Positions 1 to 10,600 of a stretch of 64,000 nucleotides of DNA are shown here, in pieces. The stretch lies in the NCBI GenBank assembly GCA_002633005.1, contig NMRA01000472.1, positions 186,613 to 250,612 on the forward strand, written 5' to 3'. The DNA is from Phoronis australis (lineage: Eukaryota > Phoronida > Phoronidae). The notes beneath the pieces are model-generated. The model did no database searches. It was given only the letters and a program-made list of their open reading frames with translations, and was not told where the DNA came from. Positions within the stretch are counted from its first letter, which is position 1. Each line of letters starts with the position of its first letter. Position numbers and translations under genes: made by a program.

Positions 1-150
1 CTGTGCGTAGGCGCTACGTTAAGATGTAAAAAGACTGCGCCTACGCCCCACTATAATGTAACTTACGGTGCGTAGGCAATACGTTCTAATGCCAAAAGGT
101 GGTTGGCTGCGCCTACGTGCTCCTACGCCCCACTACAGCACTGGATGTCA
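1..150. repeat. Two tandem hairpin units
   Basis: GCGTAGGCGC near the left edge pairs with GCGCCTACGC about 35 bp on, followed by CCCACTA. A second, diverged unit (GTGCGTAGGCAATACGTT ... GCGCCTACG) follows at 70-140. It may continue beyond the window. Confidence 0.6.
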
Positions 151-620
151 CATCTAAGTTGTCTCAAAATGACGACTTCAGTATATATAAGACGCCACTA
201 GGATAAGTCCTCGCTTTTTCGTCGGAGGCTTGGAAGGCGACGAATTAAGCGAGGTTGCTTGTTTCATGAAATCAGTTGAAGAGAACTTATTAAGGCTTAA
301 TTCGATTTTCATTTTAGCCAGCTTAACAGAGCGAAGTACAACTTTAATAAACTCATCCATTGCAATTAAATCAGTGGTAGAGGATGCACCAAGTTAATTC
401 ATGATGCTAACCCCCTCTGCCGGGAAGTGGTCCATGGAGAAATATAGTTTTACATTCTCTAAAATTGTCTTATTGAATTAAAAAACGGGGAAATAATATG
501 CTCTTCAAAAACTGTGTTTTACAAATTTTCTCGCCTTTTTTGAAATAGACGTAGGCAGACGAGTGATCAAACCTTATTTTGTAACCTTAATTCTAACTCA
601 TACAACAAAAAAGGCTATGT

Positions 621-700
621 CTAGGGGCGGATCCAGGATTTTTAGTTAGGGGTGGGGGGCAGAGTATTAGCCAGAATTCACAAAACGTAAGATATTTTTT
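621..700 (+). mobile_element. Left-end fragment of GGGGCGGATCCAGG short element
   Basis: CTAGGGGCGGATCCAGGATTTTTAGTTAGGGG followed by a G-rich tract and TTAGCCAG matches the left part of the elements at 7150 and 15947. No matching right end was found. Confidence 0.45.
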
Positions 701-791
701 TTGTAAAAAAAACAGCAATCTCCTTACGGTACGCAAAAACTGGGGGTTTGCAAGGAAAATCCTTATAGCGGTTTTTAGGTTAATGAATAAA

Positions 792-935
792 CATGGGCGG
801 CAGAGCACTGAAAAAGTGGGGGATAAAGCATCCCCCAGCCCCGCCTGTTGCACCGCCTATAGACCATTGGCGGCGCAGAACTAAAAAAGCAGGGCTATTG
901 CCCCCCTCCCAGCCCCCTATGGTGCACCGCCCATG
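792..935. mobile_element. Short non-autonomous element, 5-bp TSD ATAAA
   Basis: Ends are CATGGGCGG and CCGCCCATG (9-bp perfect inverted repeat) flanked by ATAAA at 787-791 and 936-940. The interior is an imperfect direct repeat of about 70 bp, each half with a C-rich CCCCCAGCCCC segment. No coding content. The 5-bp duplication suggests hAT5-like mobilisation. Confidence 0.6.
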
Positions 936-2589
936 ATAAATATTGGAATTGTAAAGTTTCAATTAAACTCACCGACCAGTTTTTGAGAACTCGTGTTCCT
1001 GAGTTCAAATTAAGTTGGTTTACAGAAGTCGAGAAAAAGCGGAAAAGGTCGTGAGTTAATGATTAATTATTAGTGAAAACTTGTTTTTGGTCAACATAAT
1101 CTATACATGCCTTTGCCAAACGTTCGCTACTTCAACGTTCACTCGCAATGTTAACTGAATTTGAAGTCCGTAATTAACTTAATTATCACTAAAACATTTT
1201 AATTTTGTGAATGTGCCTCCAGTCAAGCTAGGTCAAGGTGGGTTCAGCAGCTAAGTAGGTAAACAGTTCATTGTGATACGCACCACGCGCCGTGGAGAAC
1301 AAGTCAGATCGACATGGACAACAGAAATCAAGTCGGTGGTTAAAGCATGCCGTGAGTACGACATAGGAACAGCGAAATGCCAAATCAAATCAAATTAATG
1401 AATTTGGGTGACGATTTATCTCTTTTCACAACTTGCCGTCTTCGTGAACACAAAGTCACAGAGACGGTGTGGCGACTCGGACTCGGTGCATTCGAATGCA
1501 TGCAGACGCACAACTCCCTAAGTATTAAAACTACGTTCTGTATTCGTTTTCCGCTACATCTTTTTATCCTATGTACACCTCATTAACTCAATATTATGGC
1601 GACTCTGTGAATGAAAGAACTGAAGGTAAATACGGAACGGTACATGTTTCATATTTAAAGTTCCCCAAGATGAAGATAAGGCATTTTGTTAGACAGCCGT
1701 GAAATAATGTAAGAACGTCAAATTCTTGTGAATAAGGTTTGAGTGCACGTTTTCATGTGCGCTTTACGATCAAGGCTGCAAAAATGGGACCCCCTAACAG
1801 CAATGTTCCGGCCGGGGCCTTCAAAGCGTAAATCAAGCGCTGGTAGTTGACAAACGTTCTCTTGAATCTTTTCTCTTCTACATGTTTTGCTTTCCTTCAT
1901 TTCTCGACTGTCCTCGGCGCCTATGCCGGTTGCCACTGACGCCTGCAAACTATTAGGTTGTGAGGGAGGGGCGTTCCCCCGCCAACCCCCGCTTCCTACA
2001 ACCCTGCAATGTGGTCTTCATGTCACACGTTGGTGGGAGAAGTGTGCAAATAAAATATTGCTACCCTCGTCCAGCCTCGTACCCCCCAAACACGGTAGTT
2101 TTCAGAGGCTTAAAAATGTATAGGTGCACCACTGATATCTCTTGACAGTGCTTGACCAGATTCCAGGGCTGTTATTTTTCCGGTTCATAATTAGTCCTCT
2201 TTCTTCTTTGTATTCAGTTGCGCAGTGTTGACAGTTTTTTTATCAAGCTTCACCCAAGTTGAACTAAGACTTCTTTCTTCCTAACGGGTTGTATTGCCAG
2301 GGATTTTAATGAAGTATTTTGCATTATGACTTTCATTTTTACCTTGAAGCTAGCATGGAGTAGACAACCTCTGGTTTCCTGTGTTTTTGTTTTCAGTAGA
2401 TCACCTTGGATTGTCTGCTTTTTACCATCAGTTTAACTTCTTCTAATTTTAGGAAGCTATTTAGAGCATAGTATATAATTGTGCGGTAATATGTCAGGGC
2501 GTTGACATGTTGTAAGCAAGAATTATTAGTCTTCTTACTCGCCGTATGTACGGTTAGCGGAACTATTCGGGACAGAGATATTTTCAGAC
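936..2589. other. Left flank without recognised genes
   Basis: Open frames of 60-78 codons occur on both strands but none has splice context, paralogy or a recognisable motif. At 2528 ATTAGTCTTCTTACTCGCC matches one end of the short element at 37242. Confidence 0.4.
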
Positions 2590-3354
2590 TTAAAGGAGAA
2601 TGCTACCCGATTTAATTAGTCTTTTTTTACCGCCTTAATTGGTCCATATCCACATCGTCTCTTATACGGTCGTCTACTATGGTCTGGCTTTTTAGAACAG
2701 ACAGTGTACTTGTCAACGGAAGTGAATCTCGCCATCAGTCGGGAAGTTTTCGCCCTGGGATTTCCCCACAATTTGCTGATAAAGAATCGTAATTTAATGA
2801 CGAAGTTTGATAGCAATGTACCACAATTTTGTGGAAAGTCGATCTGTCGTAGGCTACAGACACGTTGCAGAGCATAAATTTGATGAATCCTAGCTTCGGA
2901 TCTCACCTGTTTCGGACACTGCGTTTCAACAGTAGGCTCCAATAAGCGCACCCCCTCTCCTGAAACGAATTATTTTTTCTAAGGCTAATACGGTGTCTAT
3001 AAAAGAGACCAAGAAAGCAACTTGGATTTGGTGGACAGAAAGTCATAACTATATAGCTGTCCATTAATTTAAAAGCAGCCATTGTCAACCCCTCCCATTG
3101 TTAATTTACCTAATTACATGGCGAATTATTGTATCTGCCATCAATTGAAATTTCATCAAGTATGTTGCTCTGACATCAAGTTTTTTGTCTGCACTCTACA
3201 TACAGGTTGCACTATTCGTCCAATTGGCAAAAGATTCACCCACAACTTCTAGTCCCCGAAGTGCTAGAAGCCTAAGGTCGTTCATCATGATCAGATTCAA
3301 AATGGCGGACGTGTTTTTGAAGTCAGATTCAAATCCTCATAGAGGCCGCATTTC

Positions 3355-3850
3355 TATGCGCCCATATACCTATATGTGGGTGCAAATTGCCTTCATCTCT
3401 GTCTGGGCGTCCAGCGTCAGAAGCTGTATCTCCTGAACCCCTCAAAGTATTTTCACCAAATTTGACACTGGGTTCATATGAAGATGACGACAGAAGAGGA
3501 CGAATTTCAGACGGATGTGACTACCGTTGTGCCCCTAGTGGCAATTTATTTTTTACATTTACCTCTGTGTCTTTAAAGGTTGTCTACGGATTTTTGTGAA
3601 ACTTGGCATATAGGCACCTGTTAGTAGGATGATGCTATATTCCTGTTTTCGGAAGGAGTCAAGGTATTTTGCGCCACCTAATGACCATTTTTACTGTTTT
3701 TTTGGCATCCGCCTCTCTATCAACCAAACCGCTCTTAAAGATGATTGCAAAACTTGGCATGCATGTATTTTCTTACTATGAAGAGAAAGCCTGTCGATGA
3801 CTTTCGGATTAATGTGGCTACTGCGGCACCTCCTAGTGGCAGTTTTTCAT
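3355..3850 (+). mobile_element. Helitron-like 5' fragment inside the TTAA element
   Basis: TATGCGCCCATATACCTATATGTGGGTGCA followed by core repeats to CGGCACCTCCTAGTGGCAG. No 3' end. Confidence 0.65.
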
Positions 3851-3869
3851 GTGAAGACTCGCTCGTCAG

Positions 3870-4330
3870 TCACCTTCCGGCGGTGCCTTCTACATTAATA
3901 TAGTGGGCCTCGCTCATGTAGGCTGCCTTCCGGAAGGGATCCTATATTAATATCGGGGGCCGCAATCTCTGGCCGCCTTTCGGCGAGGCCTCCTATGCTA
4001 TTATAGGGGACTTCGCTGAAAGGCAGTCGAAAAGCGGAGCCCTCTATATTAACATAGCAGCCTCCGCTCTCCGGCCGCCTTTTGGCAAGGCCCCCTATAT
4101 TATTATAGGGGTCCTCACCAAAATGTGGCCGGAGAGCGGGGCCACCTATATTAATATAGCAAGTCCCGTTCATCGGCCACCTTTCGGCGGCGCTTCTATA
4201 TTAATATAGGCGGCCCCGCTCTCCCGCCACCTTTTGGCGGTTCCCTTTATATTAATATAGGTGGCCCTGCTCTCCGGCCGCCTTTCGGCAGGGCCCCTCT
4301 ATATTAATATAGAAGACCTCGCTTTTGAGG
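3870..4330. repeat. Nine-unit palindrome array, about 50-bp period
   Basis: Each unit has an AT palindrome, typically TATATTAATATA (near 3893, 3953, 3994, 4046, 4098, 4146, 4197, 4248 and 4301), alternating with a GC-rich arm such as CTCTCCGGCCGCCTTTCGGC that can also fold. Arms appear in both orientations. Because two units are about 102 bp, the minus strand stays open with a repeating peptide; this is not considered coding. Confidence 0.85.
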
Positions 4331-4481
4331 TACGAAATTCAATTTTTGGCCTATGCCATTTTAATAAGAATAAGTCATTTTAAATAATAAGCTGTTTCGA
4401 CCTCACCTTGTCGAGAGGTGTCGCGTTAACCTGTGAGGAAGGTGAGAAACGACGCAGCGACGTCAGTGGTTCGTCTGCAGA

Positions 4482-4740
4482 GTGAATGCCGCTATATTGC
4501 GGTGCATCGTTCCCGCTTGTCCGAACTATGAAGCTGCAAAGAAAGCGGGTATATCGGTTTTTCGACTTCTTCGAGAGCATAATTATGCTTAGGAAGTGGT
4601 TCGCGGTAGTGAAGAATGAAACGTACGCTGTTAGTAGCAAGTATGAGGCCGTAAAACAGCCGTGTCTGTGGCCGGCATTTCGTCGACAGTGATTTCTCTG
4701 ACGAATTTCATCTTACCAAAGAACTATGCATACTTTCCGT
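4482..4740 (+). pseudogene. THAP zinc-finger remnant (frameshifted)
   Basis: Read across three frames this gives a THAP (C2CH) zinc finger: CIVPACPNY (first Cys at 4503, second four residues on), GISVFRLLREHN, then a shift to RKWFAVVKNETY with the invariant Trp (4597-4599), then a second shift to SRVCGRHFVDSDF, supplying the C-x2-H pair (Cys codon 4667). Two net +1 shifts and a TAG at the first junction show it is dead. THAP domains occur in P-element and Kolobok transposases and in host regulators derived from them. Its position inside a TTAA-flanked element favours Kolobok. Confidence 0.6.
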
Positions 4741-5868
4741 TGTCTGTGCATGTTCACGGTGCCTCTCTAGTATTCCGGTTCGAATTGATTGCGTGTGAAA
4801 CCCAACGATCCGACCCGTGAAGTCTTCTTCGGATGAGCTTTTGACTAAGTCGGGATTGGCGCCGGGCGAGTTGCCATGTACAGTAGACGTTTGTTATTCT
4901 GCGTTCTGTTTCAAAATGAGTTATTCTCATCCTAACTAATGTTTATATAAAACTGAAACAAAGTCCGTCTCATTAGATACAATTTGTAATGCCTTTGCAG
5001 TATTCGTGAGTGCAAATGTTGAGAAGCCAGCAATGAATAAACCACTGCGTTACCGGCTTTTGAGGCCGTGTGATCGCATGCTAATTCAGTGTTTGCTGAC
5101 AGAAAGCTGTTGTGGAAATATTGCACGATTTTATGTGCTATAGTCACATGTTAGGGGATTCTTTATTCAGAAATACAAATACATCATTCAAATTATTGTT
5201 AATGTACAACCCGGCTTTGCCCTGTCGGTTTGTGGAAGGGAACCCAAATTCGTGGCCCCCGACAAGTAAGTGGATTTTCAGTTTCGTGGCTAAATCACAT
5301 AAATATTTACGTGCACATTATTTCATTGGCAAACTATTCTATAGTCTTTTTGTGAGTGGAGGTTTTGTTTCCAATTCAAGCTGGTTTATGTTCGTGCGAG
5401 TGCCGGCGGCCGCGACGGGCCTGGGCGGGTTCCGAGCCACTGGCCGGGATAGCGAGTCAGTCCGGCGGCCTCGACGGGCCCTGATCGGGTTCCGAGCCAC
5501 TGGCCGGGATAAGAAGCGTTTTGTGTGTTTAGAACTCAAAAAATCACAAGTCTAAACAACACAGATCTAAGTCCCTTGTGTGTATTTCACGGAAGAATAT
5601 TTCGAATTTATCTCCGAACAGATCCCAAACGGCCTGCTACGCCACCTTCATGTTAAATTGGCCTGCTGAACTTTGTCGGCAACGTTGTGTCCTAATACCA
5701 ATAAGTACGTAACAGCGAAATAAAACAACACTTTTATATAAAAACTCGGTGTATTTTTATGGGTTTTACATCGGAGTGTGATGATTTTGGGTGTTAAACG
5801 ATGAATTCAAGCGATAAGCTAACACCAGTAACCCGTGTTGCGAATTGCTGAACAGACTGCGTATGAAA

Positions 5869-5884
5869 CCAATGACGTCATTGG
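5869..5884. promoter_or_regulatory. Perfect 16-bp CCAAT/CRE palindrome with downstream TATA
   Basis: CCAATGACGTCATTGG is a full CRE (TGACGTCA) embedded in divergent CCAAT boxes. CGAGTAGAACTACTCG (5946-5961) and TATATAAA (5964-5971) follow within 90 bp. All lie near the right end of the TTAA element, so they may be its own promoter or folded end rather than a host promoter. Confidence 0.35.
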
Positions 5885-6013
5885 ATAATTTCAACACATC
5901 CGTCTGCCGTCAGGTGTCAGGTAACGCAACCGAACGTGCCGTTATCGAGTAGAACTACTCGACTATATAAACTGATACAAAATAGGTTGTTTTTGGGTGA
6001 CATTCTCCTTTAA

Positions 6014-6910
6014 AGGTAGGTCACGTGATGTGACTAACTTGTAGCGTGGGGTAAGTCTAACAATTGTTTTTTAGTGACAGTCTTTTTTCGACTAGATTGC
6101 TACTGCGGTTTTCAAAAAGAGTAAACATTTTCATTGATGTTATATAAGTAAAACCAGGAAGCGGACACAGTCACAAAATAATCATACATCATTTAATGCA
6201 GCTATAAATATATCTTCCATCATGAAAGCTAACTCTGCTTTAGACCACTTACTATGATGAAACTGATCTCAAATGGTTCTTTAGGCTACCTGGATTAGCG
6301 TCAATGCAAGATTGCCGATGTCTCGGTTGAAGTAATTTGATAATTAATTTGTGTCATATATGACAAAAATTATTCAGTATAACTATAGTTTTCTTTAAAT
6401 GGGTCCTGACAACGACAAAAATGGTAATCTGGTTAACAAAATGGCATTAGAAAATTAAAATTAAAATTAAAATGGGCATATGCAGCCACAAAGGTTGATC
6501 ATGATAAAACTTCATTGAAAACTACTTCTATGATCAAACTGAATTCAGCGACACCCGCAATATAATATCTTCTTGGCTTTAGCTAATAAATTTTGCTCAC
6601 ACTAGCCGGCTTCCATTTTCAGCTGATTTGCCACGTTTCATGCCCATAAGGGCTTCATACTGACGCATTGAAGACATAAGTTCTCTGTCATGAAATCATA
6701 AAAATTAAGCAAAACCTAGAATTTCTGTTCATTTTCGCTGGCTTTGTTGCTACAGACAAGGCCAGGCACAAATATCACAAATGTACATCAGAATGCAGAG
6801 TCGTAGTCAAAAGAGGTCGCCGATGTCACTATTACAGAGTAAAGTCAGGGGGCACCCCAGTTACCAAGACCACACAAAAGCTGTAAGTTAGCTCCTATAT
6901 AGACCTAGAT
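6014..6910. other. Flank upstream of gene A, nothing recognised
   Basis: AT-rich, with GTCACGTGATGTGAC (an E-box in a near palindrome) at about 6020, but no open frame, repeat family or splice signals I can support. Confidence 0.4.
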
Positions 6911-7062
6911 CAGTGGCGGATTTAGAGAGGGCCCAAGGGGGCCATGGCCCCCCTAAAACTCTCCCAGATTCCATTTGGTATTTGGGGGGTGCGAATGTCT
7001 GACGAGCAAAATCCTGGCTAACTGCCCTGGCCCCGCTAACAAAAATCCTGGATCCGCCCCTG
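6911..7062. mobile_element. Short element, TIR CAGKGGCGGATYYAG, TSD TAGAT
   Basis: CAGTGGCGGATTTAG at the left and CTGGATCCGCCCCTG at the right are inverted ends, bounded by TAGAT at 6906-6910 and 7063-7067. 152 bp, no coding capacity. The 5-bp duplication fits the hAT5 group (inference). Confidence 0.75.
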
Positions 7063-7149
7063 TAGATCTCTCCAAAACTGCACATCCACGGCAACGAGGG
7101 TCGGTACGACGGGGTAAAAATGGCCAGTGTAGGTTTGACGGCCGGGTTT

Positions 7150-7315
7150 CAGGGACGGATCGAGGACTTTGAATTGGGGAAGGGGGTCAAGGCAGAATAT
7201 TAGCCAGGATTTTGCCCGTCAGACATTCGCACCCCTGAACTGCCAAATGTCACGTGAATGTGGGAGAATTTCAGGGGGGCATGTCCCCTTGGCCCCCCCT
7301 CTAACTCCGCCATTG
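7150..7315. mobile_element. Short element, TIR CAGKGGCGGATYYAG family, degraded
   Basis: Starts CAGGGACGGATCGAGGA and ends CTAACTCCGCCATTG, with the same interior as 15947-16065 (TAGCCAGGATTTTGCCCGTC). No clear target duplication remains. It lies 88 bp after the 6911 copy. Confidence 0.65.
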
Positions 7316-7555
7316 GACTCAAAAGAGTTTTGTCGAGATTGCAGGCTAATGTCTGGAACCGTACCTCAAGAGACTCGCTTTGATGATATGACCAGGAAAT
7401 GAGAAAATGAAAATAAAGGAATGAAATTACGCTTGATTTATAATTATAGTACACGGACAACCTTATATACCAGTGCATGCAAGTCTCTCGGCTAATCACA
7501 AACGTGAAATCTCGGGTTCGCATGGCTCTAACTACACTCCTTGGCCGATGTAGAC

Positions 7556-7655
7556 ATTTTCCAGGTCACAGAGAGCTTTAGGTCAACACTCAGCATTCAA
7601 CATTTCGCTTGAAAAACTCATGATCAGAAGGCGTGTTTAAGACTCTCCCTCTGGC
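7556..7655 (+). promoter_or_regulatory. Proximal promoter/5' UTR of gene A with AGGTCA half-sites
   Basis: The roughly 100 bp before the start codon are conserved among A, B and C, well beyond most intronic sequence. Gene A has AGGTCA at 7563-7568 and again at 7580-7585, the latter running into the conserved GGTCAACACTCAGCATTCA, then AGAAGGCGTGTTTAAGACT. AGGTCA/TGGTCA is a nuclear-receptor half-site. No TATA box is evident. Whether this is promoter or transcribed leader cannot be decided. Confidence 0.45.
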
Positions 7656-10600
7656 ATGTGGAAGGCGGTTCTACTTCTTTTGATAGCGATGTATGTTGGA
7701 TATCAGCTACTAGACAGAACAGATTTAGGTAAATCGAGATTTTGCTTTTAACCCGACAGTCGTTTTCTTGTGCGGGCTCTGTGGTAGATGAACGGGTTGT
7801 CAGTGTTCGCTAAAACCTCGACATTCGAGCCATATCGCTACGTCTGTTCACCTCTGCCCTCAGTGTATTGTTTGTCTTGTGATGTGCGCATTCACAGCTT
7901 ATCAAATCGACGACTTTCCTGTACTGGCATGTAATTTCGTAGGTTCTACCTCAGTTTTAGTCCGTCACATCACGTTGCAAGCCTTTGCAAAGATAGTAAT
8001 CGCAACTTCGACATCTTCCTTTGGAGGCGTCACTCTCTTGATTACCAATCTCAGCTTCCAGTTAGTGTAGTGTATTGTGAAGGGGAAATCCTTGCATCCA
8101 TTTTATACTGTCTGGTACAGTGAAACAAGATAATTTCAGCATTGAAATGCTGTTCAAAATCATAAGTCTTCCATTATAGAACTCTTGGTATTGTGAGTAC
8201 CTTTGGTAATGCTACAGGTCGTGTAACTGCAAAATTCAATCTTCAGTGCTAACTGATTTTGGCGTCTGCTCACACCATGGACTAAAGTGCATGGACCGTC
8301 AACTCCGCCTTTCAATGGACGAAATTTGTCATCTTATGCATAAGCCTTGACGTCACTATTCACTTTCGACACCCCTGGCGTGCGTTCAGTAACGCTTGGA
8401 CCTAGCTAAAATCTAGTCAAAGTCACGTGTTCTCCTTTAAAATACACGGCAATATCGCGAAGTCCTGACGTGCGTTCAGCAGACGCTAGGACCTACGCTA
8501 GGACCTAGCTAAGACCTAGTCAAAGTCACGTGCTCTTATTTAAAATGCACGGCAATATCTCACGTAATCTCGCGAAGTCTTGCTTTTTAGCGAGGTCCTA
8601 GCGTTACTGAACGGGAGGCTGGCAGACGTCGTTTCCTTATCTTGGTCAGCTGTTGTGTGGTCGGGTACTGCATTACCAAAAGTTCTCAAGATACCAAGAG
8701 TTCTACTATTGGAAGACTTTAAACAGAGTTTCAATGCCGATTTTTTCGTTGTACTGGACATTAAAGTAGATGCAAGAATTTCCCGTCACAATACACTAAC
8801 CGGAAGCTCAGTTACACTCTTTCACAGTGCTACGAAAGGTAGCAATGTGGAATGTTGTTTAACATGGCTTCTTGTTGGTTAAAGGAACGAAACCGACGTC
8901 ATAAAATTCAGTCATTCTCATTGGTTGAAATCTGGGAAACTCCTTTCAGTTTACTTTAAGTGGAATGGTGACCACCTTTGACTTGAATAGTTGCAATTTA
9001 TTAAAACAGGTAGTGATCGAAGTAAACAAAATCAAGGGAACCCCGATCCAATGGCTTTAGCCCAAACAAGTACAGTGCATAAAGACGTTTGCATATGGAG
9101 GCGATGTGATCTGCATACTTCAGACCAAGGCATGCGCACACGGAATTCATGTTTCCAAACTCGCTGCCGGGTTCCCTGCGTGCCGCTAGGTGGTCAGTAG
9201 CCAGCGTGCTGGCTACGTAACGTAGAATTTGTCGTGAGGACTTGACAGGGACCTCAGGGGTCTCACACTCCACTGATTGATCCACATTATTTTAAAAACG
9301 CTTTGCCCTGTCACACGTACATTGTGTGTCATAAAAGAGATAAGCATACCTGCAGCTGTACGCAGTAAGTAGAATTACTCTCGTTTGTCACATTGGTGTA
9401 GACTCATAGCTGAACTGTGGTTTTCTGTTGACCCCAGACCGTCCGGAGTTGCACCATATACCAACTCCGGACGGTCTCTCTATCACGACGATTTAACGTT
9501 ATGAGGCACGTAGGAAACCAGCGAGGGTTTCCATAGGGCCACTTTTCAGTATAGGTAGCGCTGTGTCAGAGGGTAGAAGCTCAGTTTGCTATGTTTAGAG
9601 GGTGGGGCCTCATCTAGCATTAAAAACTGAGAATCGCCGCACAAATAAAAAGTTCATGTTCATTCAACGTTTCGTCTATTTTTATTTGTGCGACGATTGT
9701 CCGTTTTTTAATCTTTTTGATCATTGCTCTGTTCAGTGGTGGGAATGTCCAAAATAATGACCATCCCTTATATCTACATGCGCATGACGGGTGCTCAACA
9801 CCCCGCGTTGCTATCGTTTTTATTTTGGAGTCGTTTTTTCATCGTCTACCTCTGTATCTGCCTAACCACGCAGAGGATCATTATCGAAATTGGCCGATGT
9901 CTTTCTACTGACAAGAGCCCCATTGATGTTGATTTTCAAATGAGTCCACTGGCAACTATTGTGGTGCTTCTGAATGGCATTGTTTTGCATTTGCGTCGAA
10001 ACCCTTGTAAGGTTATTTGAAAATTTGGCTAGCGTATTTTTATTAACTTGACTAGTAATAGCAGAACCGACTACCAGTGAACGTTTGCCTTTGTATCTTT
10101 GGAGTTCATTGATGGATTTTCATGAAATTTCAGAGTTCTATTTGGGAGACGACGACACTTTATCATTTTCGGACGGGTTTGACATACTCTGCGCCATATT
10201 TAATGGCCGTTTTTACGATGGCCATTTTTATGATAGGCCTACTACTGAACACTCTAAGAAGCATAGCGTTTGCGGAGCAGTCATGGACGGATTTTAACGC
10301 TTCATGCTGCTCATGTTCATATATATTTTACAAATAGACCATCGCGACTTCAACTGAGACGTATTTCATTTTTGGCGCAGTAAAAGCGGGACCAGTCGGA
10401 GCCAGGACCGATTTTGCCCATGGATCATGACGAACGATAAGTCAACCTCATTTTCAGATTTCGCTGTCGTAAACATCCGTGTTTAGGACCTAGTCTCGAC
10501 TAAGTATGCAGAAGGTAAGGTGGGGGGGGGGGGGGGGGGNGGGCACTCATTGTATTTAGGGTGTGGTGTAGCTGGCCATCCAAACCTGGGGCAATATCAT

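Larger units (their letters stand above)
2590..6013 (+). mobile_element. Kolobok-like DNA transposon remnant (TTAA-flanked)
   Basis: TTAA at 2590-2593 and 6010-6013 flank inverted ends: AGGAGAATGCTACCC from 2594, and the complement of the right end reads AGGAGAATGTCACCC (13 of 15 matching). The interior holds a broken THAP finger, as expected for Kolobok, whose target site is TTAA. Later insertions include a Helitron-like fragment near 3355-3850 and a palindrome array at 3870-4330. No DDE core was recognised, so this is a decayed copy. The short inverted repeat is the weakest part of the call. Confidence 0.42.

Noticed and set aside
3895-4173. 92-codon minus-strand frame with repeated YNNIGGLAKRRPE-like peptide
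   Set aside because: It is the translation of the palindrome array; two 50-bp units approximate a multiple of three. No independent coding evidence.
5112-5555. 147-codon frame with a duplicated GFRATGRD peptide
   Set aside because: It spans a GC-rich 57-bp tandem duplication (GGGTTCCGAGCCACTGGCCGG) inside the TTAA element; no domain or splice support.
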